This document shows positions 23,236-34,540 of a stretch of DNA of 64,000 nt, in pieces; position 1 is the first letter of the stretch, and each line of letters starts with the position of its first letter. The translations under genes and the position numbers were made by a program. This stretch comes from Gnetum montanum (taxonomy: Eukaryota; Streptophyta; Gnetopsida; Gnetales; Gnetaceae). The notes under the pieces are model-generated. The model did no database searches and was not told the DNA's origin. It saw only the letters and a program-made list of their open reading frames with translations. The stretch spans positions 73,980 to 137,979 of the forward strand of contig MNCI01025456.1 in assembly GCA_015680685.1 (NCBI GenBank), given 5' to 3'.

Positions 23236-24150
23236 TCTACGGGCTTCTCCGTGATATAACGTAACAGACGCAGCATTAATTATTATTTATGAACAAAGTC
23301 AACAGATATGCATAAGACAAGAATTCAGGGTGGTCTCTGCAATACCAATAATAGGAATTCAGGAACAAAGCCAAGCTTGCTTGCCGTGTATGCTCAGCTC
23401 AACGTAGCAAGGTATTCAAATCAACAGACTTGACATAACATTGCTTTTTTGTTTTTTAAATAGAGAGTGATCTTTACCGTTAAATGTTTGAATGCTCTAT
23501 TTACCGCTCATGGGTGGTAGATGCACATAAACAAAATTAAGGGAGACCCTTATAATCTTCCTCCAATGCTGTCTAGCACAATTGATTGAAAAATTTTAAT
23601 TTCAAAATCGTTCATGTCTTTTGAAATTAATTTTTCATTATTGGTATATTAGTACTTAAACTTTTTTGACCCTCATCAATTTGAAGCAAGATCCCTTGGA
23701 GATAATTGTGAACTTAATGGATTGTGTACCATTTTATTGTTTTGTTGAATATATTTAAATGTAATGAACATCTCTTTTATTTAATACATAACATTAATAT
23801 CTATGTTGTTTGTTATCAATTTTGCCTTCTCTTTTTAAAGGTGTGCTTGTGTTTTTAAAACTTTTTTAAAACATGTATTTTAAAGAAAAGTGTTATTTTT
23901 AAAGATCTTAGTAAAGCATAGTTGCTTCTTGTCTAGGAGGGTCACAATGTTTTTAGGGATGATGAAATGTCATGATCTATAAGTAAATTTTGTGATAAGG
24001 ATGGGATGTTTTGGGAGATTTCACAAATGTTGTCCTTAGGGTATGATCAAATGTTTATAACCATAATATATTTGAATAATTGAAATATATTAACAATTTA
24101 AGTTGAAATTTCTTAGTTTTCTTATCTTTACTAAGTTGTAAAACACCTTT
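23236..24150. other. No gene recognised
   Basis: Mixed-composition DNA to about 23430, then AT-rich sequence. A short match (TACGGGCTTC near 23254 and 26660) hints that the P1/P2 homology might extend towards the PLAT coding end, but this is too short to rely on. No coding frame was seen. Confidence 0.4.
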
Positions 24151-24151
24151 T

Positions 24152-25800
24152 AAATATGAAATGAAATGAAACTTTATTGAGTTTGATGATCCATAGGATC
24201 TATTGGATAGATATTACATTTTTATAAAAAATAAAGATAGACTCTACAAATTGACCAAGCCCCAATGGGCATATCAAAAACAAATCATCCAAGTTTTTGG
24301 TTGTTATGTCATAATAGTCTTAAATAGGTAGAAATAGTACAAGAAAGAAACACATGTAGCTCATCTTCAAGGACTCTTGATTCGCACAACTTGTAAATGT
24401 GCTCCTCTCAGGGGAGTTGAATCCAACGTCCACATTCAATTCTAAGACGATAATAACTTAAATGAAACTTGTTGATAGTATTTTGATACTCTATTGAAAT
24501 AGCAATTAAAAGATAGTAAGCTTCTATATCTAGTTTATTAGATCTAACATGATATAAATAAAATTATTTCTTACCTTTCACATTAGACCACATCTATGTT
24601 AAAACTTTCTGCTGGATTAATTAGCGAATATGCTTAGGATTTTGCTACATGTCTTCACAAGAGATATTCCATTTTCTTAACCATTGCATCCCTTAAAAAT
24701 ACCAACCATAGTGTTTTGAATCCTCAAGAACTACTTTAGAGAATTCTTCTTACCTTGAGATATACAAGCTATAAGTGTATGTAATGAATTCGCACAAGGC
24801 TTCTACTTCTAAAGGAAATAAATCACATTGACATAATAACATTGAGTAAGGTGTTTACATCTTTACTTTTAAATTATCGAGAAGAAAATTTTTTTGCACT
24901 CTTTCAATATCTTTGCAAAGTTTAGCATTGAATGTAGTCTCCAAATAACACATCCATATAATATAGTAGGGTAGATGATAGTATGAAAATTTATTTCCTA
25001 ACTTCAAGCACAGAGTCTTAAATCCTTGCACTTGTTTTTGAAAGCGTACAAAGCCTTGAAACCTTCTACTATTGTTTCATTGATGCACTTCCCCTACATA
25101 TAATTTTTTTATATAAATAAGACTCACATATTTAAAAGAATTTACAATTTGCATATTGATACCTCCAAAATGGAAATTATAATAGGCATTCTTACACCCT
25201 AGATCTTCTATTTGGTTTTATCTACATTCACTTGAAGACTAGATCAACAACCATAATTTTCTAAAGTTTGCAACATATTTTGAATACCTTCTAGAGTAGT
25301 GGAAATCAAGGAAGCATCATTTAATATAAAACAAGATTCACTCCTGAGGATCAAATTTTGATAGCATAACTATCTTATTCATTGTACAACCATTCCTACA
25401 TTTCATCCATAAAGATACCAGAGAGAATTGGAAAAATTGGACAACCTTGCTCAACTCTAATTTTGCTCTAGAATTAAAATTTTCTTTGAATTTTTGTCTA
25501 TAATTTCAATAATCACTTCCTCATACAATCTAAGTTGTGTAATTAAATCTAAAGAGAGACCAATTTTATGCAAGTTTAACCATAGTTTTGTACAATCACT
25601 GAATCATATGCTTTTGCAAAATCAATAAAACAAATAAAAAAATTTTATTAGGCACTTTTGCAAACTCCATGTAGTGTCTAAGTGTAACTAAGTGATTAAT
25701 TGCAAAGTGATTCTGTCTAAATCTGACTTGACACCTTGCCTTGACAAATCTCTAATTTATCTTTAATGTGAGCTATTTAAGGTGCAAGTGTTTATTCTAA
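24152..25800 (-). mobile_element. Decayed LINE, same family as 14815-17250
   Basis: The minus strand shows CFIDFAKAYDSV (about 25610), VEQGCPIFPILSGIFMDEM (about 25450), then near the 3' end RIECGRWIQLP, LCESRVLEDELHVFLSC and, in another frame, LICPLGLGQFVES. These are the reverse-transcriptase DFxKAYDS and QGCPLSP blocks and the C-terminal Cys/His region of a non-LTR element. The 3' end contains a polyadenylation-like CAATAAAGTTTCATTTCATT (about 24158-24177 on the minus strand) and the shared CCTATGGATC/AATAGATCC block. Frameshifts and stops occur throughout. Confidence 0.8.
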
Positions 25801-25859
25801 GAAATTATATAGATGTGTTCAAATGAAATGAATATTGAATCCATATATTGTACTCAAGA

Positions 25860-26470
25860 TGCATTCCTACTGATGTATTTTGCAGTTTGTTGAAAGCTCA
25901 TGTTTAATGGACTTCACCATATAATGCATAATACTAGACAAGAATTAGAAGTCATGAAAGAACTTTTAATAATTCAAGAGGGCTTTTGTTGTCAAAATTC
26001 ATTTACTACATATCTTAAATATACATTGGAACCTTGAAATAATTGAAATATAGGTACATCTCAAGATATGTAGTGCATTTAGAATTTTATGACTTAGCAT
26101 TACCCATCAAATAAAACCCATCACTTAGAAGTTCCAAATAAAAATTTTTATAAGTAAGTTTACATTAAATAATGAAAATTATCAAATAAAAATAAAAATC
26201 ATTAAAAAATTACTTAAAGAAATTATGCAAAAGCAAATCGACGTTTTAATTAAAACAGAAAAGGAAAAGATGAAAAAGAATATACGATTTAATTAAAGTA
26301 AAATGAAAAGAAGTGCTTGCGAAACGTGAAATAACGAAATTCCACCTCGTACGCCTATGGAAAGACATGTTTCCTTATGACAGCTCCAAAATGCGTCAAC
26401 CTGCGAAAGAAACACGTCGCATTGCAAAAACGCGTATATGCCTCTCTTACTCTCGGAACAGAATATGTTA
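25860..26470. repeat. Duplicated segment, copy P2
   Basis: Second copy of the segment at 22830-23235, same orientation. A stretch of about 200 AT-rich bases (26035-26240) separates its two matching blocks, longer than in P1. It lies immediately 3' of the PLAT gene, which is on the minus strand. Confidence 0.6.
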
Positions 26471-27027
26471 GATATGCCTGAGACAGGCCCGCAGGCTGGC
26501 CGCCGAAACCATGGGAGACAGGGCTTTTGTTGTTGGTAGTGGCATTTGAATTTAGTCTATTTAGCAGTAGTAGTGCATTTGGCCTAACTATGCTCAACAA
26601 CACCAGTGTCGATAGCGCATTCATACGATCTCTTCTTTATTTAGCCGTAACAGTAATTTACGGGCTTCACCTACGGGCTTGCTGTTACAGAGATCGCCCA
26701 TGCGGCTGGGTTGCTCTGGTGAGAGCCACTGCTGAACGGAGAAGAACTGGCTCACGGCGGCACTGCCGTTGTTACTGGTGCCCACTGCCTCGACGAAGTT
26801 GCAGAACCAGTTTGGGTGATCGCCGTTGCCGTGTCTGTGCAAAATCATCCTGCACGGCGCCGTTTCCACGCACGTCTTCTTTGCGATGATCCAAATAATC
26901 CAGTTTTTCTCAAATCCTTGATGTGCATTTCCTTGCCATGATCGTCCGACAGCATCAAGCTCACCAACGAATCGGTTCCTCCATCCGCCATGTTGCCCGT
27001 CTTCACGAACAACGCGTACACGCAATC

Positions 27028-27186
27028 CTTAACGACAACAATAACACAAGACAACATAACATCATCACGAATAAATGAATGAATGAGCCAACGAACGAAG
27101 GAAAGAAACCAGCCAATGGTTTTAGCGCGTCTCGCAAAATCAAATCGAACGTAATCAAAGATAAATGCACGTGATCCATAACTTAC
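27028..27186 (-). other. Predicted intron of the PLAT gene
   Basis: The minus strand has GGG/GTAAGT at 27187/27186 and a T-rich tract ending TTAAG at 27028. Removing it joins HEG to DCVYALF in frame. Plant PLAT genes commonly have one intron after the N-terminal signal region. Confidence 0.7.
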
Positions 27187-27208
27187 CCCTTCGTGCCCGA
27201 TTGGCCGT

Positions 27209-27238
27209 GCAGTTGCCATTGCAAGCAATGGCAACTGC
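27209..27238. repeat. 30-bp palindrome inside PLAT exon 1
   Basis: GCAGTTGCCATTGC, a two-base centre (AA), then GCAATGGCAACTGC: perfect 14-base arms. It lies wholly in the coding part of exon 1 and encodes the weak hydrophobic segment. Confidence 0.85.
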
Positions 27239-27279
27239 TTCCAGATAATCTGCTTCTTCTGCTGCTGCGATGATGCCAT

Positions 27280-30200
27280 TGTTATTGCTGTGATTGCTTC
27301 CAGAGTTATTGCTGCTGCTTTGATGAAGGTTGCCTTCTTAGTGGCGTATCTAAAGGGACAGAGACTCAATGATTGTGGAATCTGTGATTAATCTACGAAT
27401 CGACCATTAATCTCAGAATCGCATTAAAAATTGCAGCCCAAGATCGGATCACATAAAAAATGGACTTCCACTACTTGTTTATTGCAGTTCTGTCATAGCA
27501 TAATAATAAAAACTCTACATCCATGCCAAACCAAAGACTAAGCATACATTTCTATTTACAAAACTGCATCTCTCTGCATAAATCAAAATCTGCACTACTC
27601 TCATAAGATACAAAAACGCATAACATCATCATCATGGATATAGGAGTACAAAGAGTTTCCTACAAATATAAATAGTCTATACTACTATACATGGGAATAT
27701 ACATTATCCAATCTCTGAAAATTTTTTCCTCCTCCACTTTCTCTTTCTTAGTCCTCATCTATGCTCTTGTAGCCTCCACTTATAATTAAATAAAGTCAGT
27801 AAAACTGAGTAGGAAGCCTTTACACTTCCCTTACTAAATGGTCAACAAGTGCTGCATAGGAGGAGGAGAGGAAAGTGGTACAAGGTAACCTACATCAATT
27901 ACTAGTCTTGCGCATGCTTAGAGCAACACATGTACACATACTGTATCACACTTGATATTGGCATAATTGTTAGCAAAGAGAATAGATGGTGATCATACAA
28001 TCATAGATAAAATCACTGCCCCATTATAATAAATCATATATTTGTTAGACCACTTTACCTTGCATCTTCATTATCATGCCCATGCAATCATACCTACTCC
28101 ATATGTTAAACAACACATCACTCACACAATCATAATCCAATCATAATATATATATTATTGTTGATGCATAAATTTTGGATGCACCAACATTAGAAAAAAA
28201 AAACTCATTTCAGGAGACTATTACCTAGGGCATCTCCCATATGGTTATGGAAACCCTAGGATAGTCTAGGCTAGAGATGGCTATGTGATGTTTTAAAATA
28301 GTAAACCAAACTAAAAAATCAAGGAATTTAAATTGAATAATTATTTTGAATTTAAGAATACAATAATTAACTAAAAAAGTTAGATTTTCCCTTGTCCTTG
28401 TTGTTGGTGCTGGTCCATCGCTGCCGATGGTGCCCACTATTTAGGCAAAAATCCCAATTGTTGTCGATGTTGATGCAGGAGAGAGAGAAGGCTACCACAT
28501 CTTGCTTTTTGTTTTACATGCTGCAGACATGTCTATTGCCATTTGCGCATGTCTTCTACGCACACAAACAGAGATAAGACTGCTTGCTACTATGTAAAAA
28601 GAAGAAGACACCGATTGTTGGTTTCCTGGCTACTGCTTGGGAAAGAGGAGGCCTACTTATTGCTACCAGTGTAGCATCACTATATGTTGTCGGTTGCGCT
28701 ATGTCTACCGTCCTTCACTATGCCTTCCATGCACCACTGTGTCATCATTTGACATGTTGCAGATGTCTACATCACGTGTGGCCACCCTGCAAGAAAAAAA
28801 GGAACTAGATGCTCCCTCTAATGATAGACTTCTCTATTGTTGTGCTGACTACTGACAGCTCACTATTGTTGTTGTGTGCCTCACAGTTGATGTGTGGCAC
28901 TAACTAATGCATCACCATGTGTCACTACCTAGTCCTGCACTCTTAGTGTTGTTGCCTTAGACAGGTCACTTGTTGTTGCTGCTGTAATGCTGCCTAAGGG
29001 GAAGTGGCTTTGATGCATGCCGTGCAGAGAGACTGTTGTTGCACATCCGCTACTATTGCTCAGCAGATCCAGAGGAATGTTGATTAAATGCCATTTAAAT
29101 TTGAGATTGTTGTCCAAAATTAGAGTGCAAGGAAAACGTTTGAATAGGTCCACTCTATGAGAAGGCACATTCAACCAAGGAACTAAATTGATTTTTTTGG
29201 TGCTAAACACACTTTTATTTATGGTACCTTGAAAACTCCATGTTGGTACATTTGAAAATGTAAATAAATACTTGTGGTCTAGAAATTAGTAGCAAAATTA
29301 ATCACTTAATAAAATATTACCACAAATTAACCTCCAAGTTGAAACTAGACTTTTGTAACAATTATGACATATTTTATAGGTGCTGGAATACCATTTGGGC
29401 CCATAGGTTTTCATAACATTCTTACATGCAAGGTTTATACTTGGCTATTAAAATAGTTCCCCATATGAGCTATCCCACATAGATGGATTTTCTAAATTAA
29501 ACCTCATAGATCATACCAATTTCCACATAGCTCAAGGCAAGAATGTTCTAAATAGCTATGGAAGATCGACAATTGGTGTGCAAAAATTTATAAACAATCT
29601 CTAAGAGAATTCTATCAAACCAATTCATATCTTTTTTTATATGTAACCTTGATTTACCAACAACATGCACAGCCCTACCCATTTGACCATTGTTGATCAT
29701 GGCCTTGTGCCTAGTATGGACGATGTTGGCATGAACATTTAGCCCCCAAAGTAGAAATTATGTGCAAGTTCAAGGATATCAAAACCACAGAAACTTTAAA
29801 ATGGAGATGCAACAGATAGATGATTAAAAAGATCACCAAACATGGACAAATTAAAACTTCAAGGCAAACTATACTGATCTAAACATGATTAAAATAATGA
29901 CATAATCAAAAGAGAACTTGATGTGGGCCACCCTTACCACACCATCTTATTTAATTAAAATCCAAATATATAGTTCATTATTTATCATAATTTTAACTAC
30001 ATAGGTATATATATAATTAAAATTCATAACTAAGACCACATTCCCAATCTTCTCACAAGGTAAAAGTCAAAAGTATGTGGACTACTTTTTGAGCATAAGA
30101 TCTATACTAAACTTGATAAGGAGGACAAGCTCATGTTAGATCATGGCTAGCCAAAACTTTTGGATTTTTCCTTGAGACTCTTTTCTCTTGACATTTTGAA

Positions 30201-31130
30201 AGGAAATGGATAAAAAGGGATTATTTGCTTCTTTTTTCTTTTTCTTTTTTGAATTTCTAGGAAATAGGTTTAAAAGGGGAAATGGAGGTTAGGGTGAGGA
30301 TAGCTACTAGACCCAATCACACTCAAGAACTTATTACACTACCAATGAACATGATCCTCATTCCTTTCTTTCTTTTTTTTCTTCTTGAGAAAACTTTGCT
30401 CATGATGTACTTCATTCTTAAGGTAGGAATTCCAACACGAGTTTGGCTGATTAATTGCATTACCAAAGAACATGGCCCTTTCAGAACTTTGCCCATGGTG
30501 TAGTTCAACCCTCGTGTATGTTCCTTTAATTACAATTTAATGGCATCATAGTAGGTCTCTTGGGTGGCTAAGGGTTCTTAAGTGGAGATGAACACACTTC
30601 ACCCTGTTCATTATAGGATAGCCATGGATCATCACACCTGAGCGCTAGGGCTTATGAGAGAGAAAAAGGTGTTTTTCAAGGTCACCTAATGATTATGGCT
30701 AATCATTCTCCAGCATCACATATCCTACACTCACATGATCATGATAATTACATGATAAGTTAGCATAAATCTCATCCTCCATAATCCAACATAACTAATG
30801 AAATTGAAACCTTGAAAAAGATTGGGAAGAATCATAGCATTATTGAAATATATAATATAAAGGAGACTTTATGTAATAGTAATAAGAAATATTATATAAA
30901 GCATTATACTTACATTATTTTCCAATGGTGTTATGTTGACCCAACTCTAAGTAACTCAAATGACCATAATAATTATTAAAATCATATGAAAAGAAAAAAT
31001 CAAACCAAAACCAATATGCTAAGAAAGAGATGATGGGAATGCAAACAAAACATGCAATTGCAACTATATACAAATGAAATGCATGGCAAGGGGAAAGAAA
31101 ACATGCAACTAAGGATCTATCAGGTGTCCA
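27280..31130. other. Unclassified repeat-like DNA, no gene recognised
   Basis: AT-rich for the most part. Moderately GC/TG-rich sequence at 28390-29060 contains many GTTG/CTGC words and only broken short ORFs (for example 28584-28808 plus and 28929-29210 minus). Around 29400-29760 the minus strand shows a weak coding-like stretch (VHANIVHTRHKAMINNGQMG, GKSRLHIKKDMNWFDRIL) that I cannot assign. Pyrimidine-rich tracts occur at 30200-30260 and 30360-30390. Confidence 0.4.
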
Positions 31131-31139
31131 TGTGGGGTA

Positions 31140-31430
31140 ACTAAGTAGAAATGCGTTAAATGAAATGCATTAAAATTTCTTGGTATCTTGTATCCTTGCA
31201 CATGGGCAATTTTGTACACATTGGGGCCAATGACATTTGTAACTTGGAATGGGCCTGACCACATAGGAGAGAACTTACTTTGAAGACTAGTTTGACCAAA
31301 TGGCCTACCTCTTTTTAGGACTAGATCTCCTCTCTTAAATATTTTACCTGCATGTTTCTTATCAAGGCATCATTTAACAATTTTTCAATGATAAAGATTG
31401 CGAAAATCAAGACATCATCTTAATTTGCTT
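31140..31430 (-). pseudogene. Ty3/gypsy integrase C-terminal module
   Basis: The minus strand reads HAGKIFKRGDLVLKRGRPF, then SKFSPMWSGPFQVTNVIGPN and VYKIAHVQGYKIPRNFNAFH. This is the GPY/F module of gypsy integrase with the usual ending xIPRxxNAxHLxxFY. No catalytic core is recognisable upstream, so it is a fragment of a different element from the one at 5-12 kb. Confidence 0.85.
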
Positions 31431-32335
31431 GTTTTTTTTCTATCAGGCACTAAACTTGAATGTTCCATAAGATGAATACTTTTAGATCCTAGAAGTTCAT
31501 CAAGTTTTCCTTTCATATAAGTTTCAATCTTAGCTCTAGGTCTTAGTATGTCATCGAATACATCTTCTCTAGGATCATGTTCAATGGATGTGTTGTCAAA
31601 ATTTGGTACACCTTCTAAGTTTTGATGGTTGGGATCTCATTTATGTATTTGTCCTTCCCTAAAGGTGGAAAGTCATCCAAAAGAAATCCCTTTCCATCAT
31701 GTTAATGATCAGGAAAGGTATCTTCATATATTTCTTCACCTTCTCTAGAAGTTTGATAAGGTTGGGTGGAATCTATATGAGAAAAAAGGATTTATTTTTG
31801 TAATTTCACTCACATGGTCATTTATAACAAGTTTTCCATGCTTAACCTCAATAACTCCAACATAAAGGTTAGTGTTTTTATTTTCCAAAGAATGATTTTG
31901 ATGATCAAAGGTTGTAACTACTTGTTTGTAGAAAGGTTATCTTGGTATGATCATGTATTCAAATTTTCATTTGATAGGGATTAATAGTTTTGAGAAATAT
32001 GACTTAAAGAAGCCCACAAACATGGCTCCAAAAGTCCTAGATAATAGCACACCATAAGTGAGTGACATGTCAACTACTAAGATATTTGTGTATAACTACT
32101 AAGTGAGTGATTGACTTGAGAGGCACCGGCAAAGAATACAAAACAAAACTACATATTATAACACTACCATGCATAGAGGCCACTTGAGAATCAAGCTATC
32201 TAGGTCACCAATGTTGCTAGTTTAAAGTTGTGGTGAGCGATGGTAATAGTTTGAGGCTTGGGCAAGCTATGTTGCTAGTTTAAGGTCATAGCAGACCATT
32301 GAAAGTAGTCTCTCTTGTTAAAAATTAGTTAGCTA
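31431..32335. other. Probable decayed gypsy pol DNA, no clear frame
   Basis: It lies between two integrase C-terminal fragments in the same orientation. Only short, stop-rich frames were seen, so nothing is assigned. Confidence 0.35.
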
Positions 32336-32339
32336 CATG

Positions 32340-32570
32340 TAGTATGGCTTCAAATAGGAATGATTGACTAGATTGACTAGCTCATTCCCATTCATGTTAG
32401 CTATTCTAAATGCTTCATTTCCATTAGGCTCTAGTAACAAAGAAGGGCCCTTCCTAGCTAGCTAAAAATTTTGCCTGCATGCTCATGGATGACCTTGAGG
32501 AGGAGGTCCCCCTTTATATCATCAAAAGGGATTAACAATGTATTATCATGTTATGAACCTCTTCCAATGT
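32340..32570 (-). pseudogene. Second Ty3/gypsy integrase C-terminal fragment
   Basis: The minus strand reads ARKGPSLLLEPNGNEAFRIA, NMNGNELVNLVNHSYLKPYY. This matches the family ending KGPYxIxxVxxNGAYRLxxMNGxxLxxPxNxxxLKPYF. It differs from the fragment at 31140, so two distinct gypsy lineages are represented. Confidence 0.8.
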
Positions 32571-32849
32571 GTAATTACTATAAAACAAAGCCTAATAAAA
32601 ATTTGTAATATCTTAAAGGGAGAGATCATGGTCTATTCTACTTTTAATTTGAATTAAATCCTAGAATTATATATGATCTTTCTATATCATTTTTAACAAA
32701 CTATTCTATTATTCCTAAAAAATGTTTTCTTATAGATCTATAAGAATATATCCATGAGTCACATGTTTAAGTGTATGACTCATGGACGCAAACAGCCTTC
32801 AAAATGATACGATCGTTTCAATATTAATAATAATAAAATTAAGGATCAC

Positions 32850-33541
32850 AAACCTTTAATCAAATATGAATAGTCAATAATACAAGCTACGTTAATGCAT
32901 GCTAGGATGCGTTGGCACAAGTACGTTGATGCTGATGTAGTTTTTTGTAGTTGCTGTTTATATAAATGCCCATACTCTTCGCATTTATGGCATCTTTTGC
33001 TCTTCATTTTAGTTGAAATCTTGTAGTTTCTTCCTTTGAGAGTTAGGATATTTTCCCTCTAAGTCCATGTAGCATGCATTTATAAGATTGTATCAATTTT
33101 TTGCAAATGCTCATATACATTGATACATTAGCATGAACAACAATGAAATCAAGATTTCCTACATCCACTGTAGCACTTTGACTAGTTTAATCTTCCTTTT
33201 CAATACTTTACATGCAATTTACATTTATATTCTTAAGTAATTAATAAAGTTAATCATAAGAACATGAGTACAACCATTTTGAGCTTGATGTATTAATGTT
33301 TGGTAGTCCAAGTAGTGGATACTTGGTATACCTAATAGTATACACTTCGTAAATTAGCAACATTAATATAAGTTTAGGATATGTACGGCAAGTGGAAACA
33401 AATACTTCACGTTAGGATAGTTAATTGGTTAATTAATTCAATCATTAAATCTCCATTTAATCACCTAGCACTTACGATAATAAAATAATAAAATAATCAT
33501 AAAAATAAACATCTTATGCCTTAATCACACTTTACTATATG
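32850..33541 (+). repeat. Older gypsy LTR, interrupted
   Basis: Contains a TATA box (TTTATATAAATG, near 32958), AGAGTTAGGATATTTTCCCT (about 33039), a CTTGGTATACCTAATAG word and CATCTTATGCCTTAATCACA, all in the order seen in the LTRs at 33542, 40232 and 44268. It stops exactly where the next LTR begins, so the second LTR is inserted in it. The left boundary is approximate. Confidence 0.6.
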
Positions 33542-34381
33542 TGATGAATGCATTTTTTACATTGGCCACAACATCATGTACACAACGTCAGGGCTTGGAT
33601 GCGACATCACATATGCAACATCGGGGTATATACCTTATGTCTATAAATACTGTGCATGAGCTTTGGTTTTCACATCAATTTTTGATCATTTTCTAGTCAG
33701 AGTAGCGAAGCTCTTGCCATTTATTTTCCTTTTAGAGTTAGAATATTTTTTGAGTGCTCGCAGAAGGAGTCTAAGTATGTACGGTTCTTTGTTCAAGCAC
33801 TGATGTACCTGAGCATAGTAGTATGAGGAAAATAAAATAAACTCTTTTGATAATCCTTACATCATTGAGAATAGCTTAATATTTTCTTTATTGCACTTTA
33901 ATTTCATGTTCTTTACTTTGATGCATTTGAATTAAGTGATTTATTTTCAGTTGTTAATGAACATGAGCATGAGCACTTCGAGTAGTCATATAGTACTTGG
34001 TAACCCAGCAATGCGTAAATTTTGGTAGCCCAGCAATGTTATATGTGTTCAAGATGTGTTCGAGAAGGTTGGATGGTTACTCGTGTTAGGCTAGATAGAC
34101 AATAACAAACTATATTTTAAATTACTCTACTTTTCATTCCTTTTGTAGGAAAATAGATCTATAAAATATAAAATAAGAAAAATCATATGCCTCAATTACA
34201 CTTAAACCATAGCCTTAAACCTAGTGTAGTTGGGAAGACAATGAATGTTTGCAACACCCATTTTACTCCCTAAAAGAGCTAGTATACTAGATAACTATAG
34301 GTCCACGGAATTCAACTCGATCACACATAAACACCTTAGTGATTTATATGGTTGGGCGTAGGGGTACCTAGCCACTCATCA
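33542..34381 (+). repeat. 5' LTR of a gypsy element (nested in the older LTR)
   Basis: Starts TGATGAATGC and ends CTAGCCACTCATCA, immediately followed by a primer-binding site. TCTATAAATACTG near 33640 is the likely TATA box. The family mark is GAATGAATATTTTTTGAGTG-like R sequence, 'CTTGGTAACCCAGCAATG' (about 33998) and 'CATATGCCTCAATTACAC' (about 34184). Length is 840 bp. Confidence 0.75.
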
Positions 34382-34382
34382 T

Positions 34383-34400
34383 TGGCGTCATTTCTTGGGA
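34383..34400 (+). other. Primer-binding site, tRNA-Asp type
   Basis: TGGCGTCATTTCTTGGGA; compare consensus TGGCGCCGTTGCCGGGGA. It directly follows the LTR end. Confidence 0.75.
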
Positions 34401-34540
34401 ACTTTTTGTTGTTTTGTGCACTAACTAGGACCTAGCGAAAAGTATCTAAATCATTGGAATGAATCTTAGAGTCATATCCTATTTTACCATTACTATAACA
34501 AATTGTCAGAGCACATTGTGATTTTTATTCACTAACTAAA

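Larger units (their letters stand above)
26621..27279 (-). pseudogene. PLAT/LH2-domain protein gene, two exons, frameshifted
   Basis: Plant PLAT-domain proteins are small secreted or ER-associated proteins linked to stress and lipid/membrane binding. Exon 1 (27279-27187) starts at MASSQQQKKQ and encodes 31 residues with a weak hydrophobic stretch (LPLLAMATA). A 159-bp intron (27186-27028) has a GTAAGT donor and a TTAAG acceptor, and the phase is 0. Exon 2 opens DCVYALFVKTGNMADGGTDS, LVSLMLSDDHGKEMHIKDL, the PLAT N-terminal strands. The frame then stops at 26845. The C-terminal half continues in another frame: PCRMILHRHGNGDHPNWFCN, FVEAV, QFFSVQQWLSPEQ, ending at 26621. The usual YFERGxLDxF segment is missing between the halves. 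It is a pseudogene, or a gene with a recent lesion or sequencing error. Confidence 0.78.
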
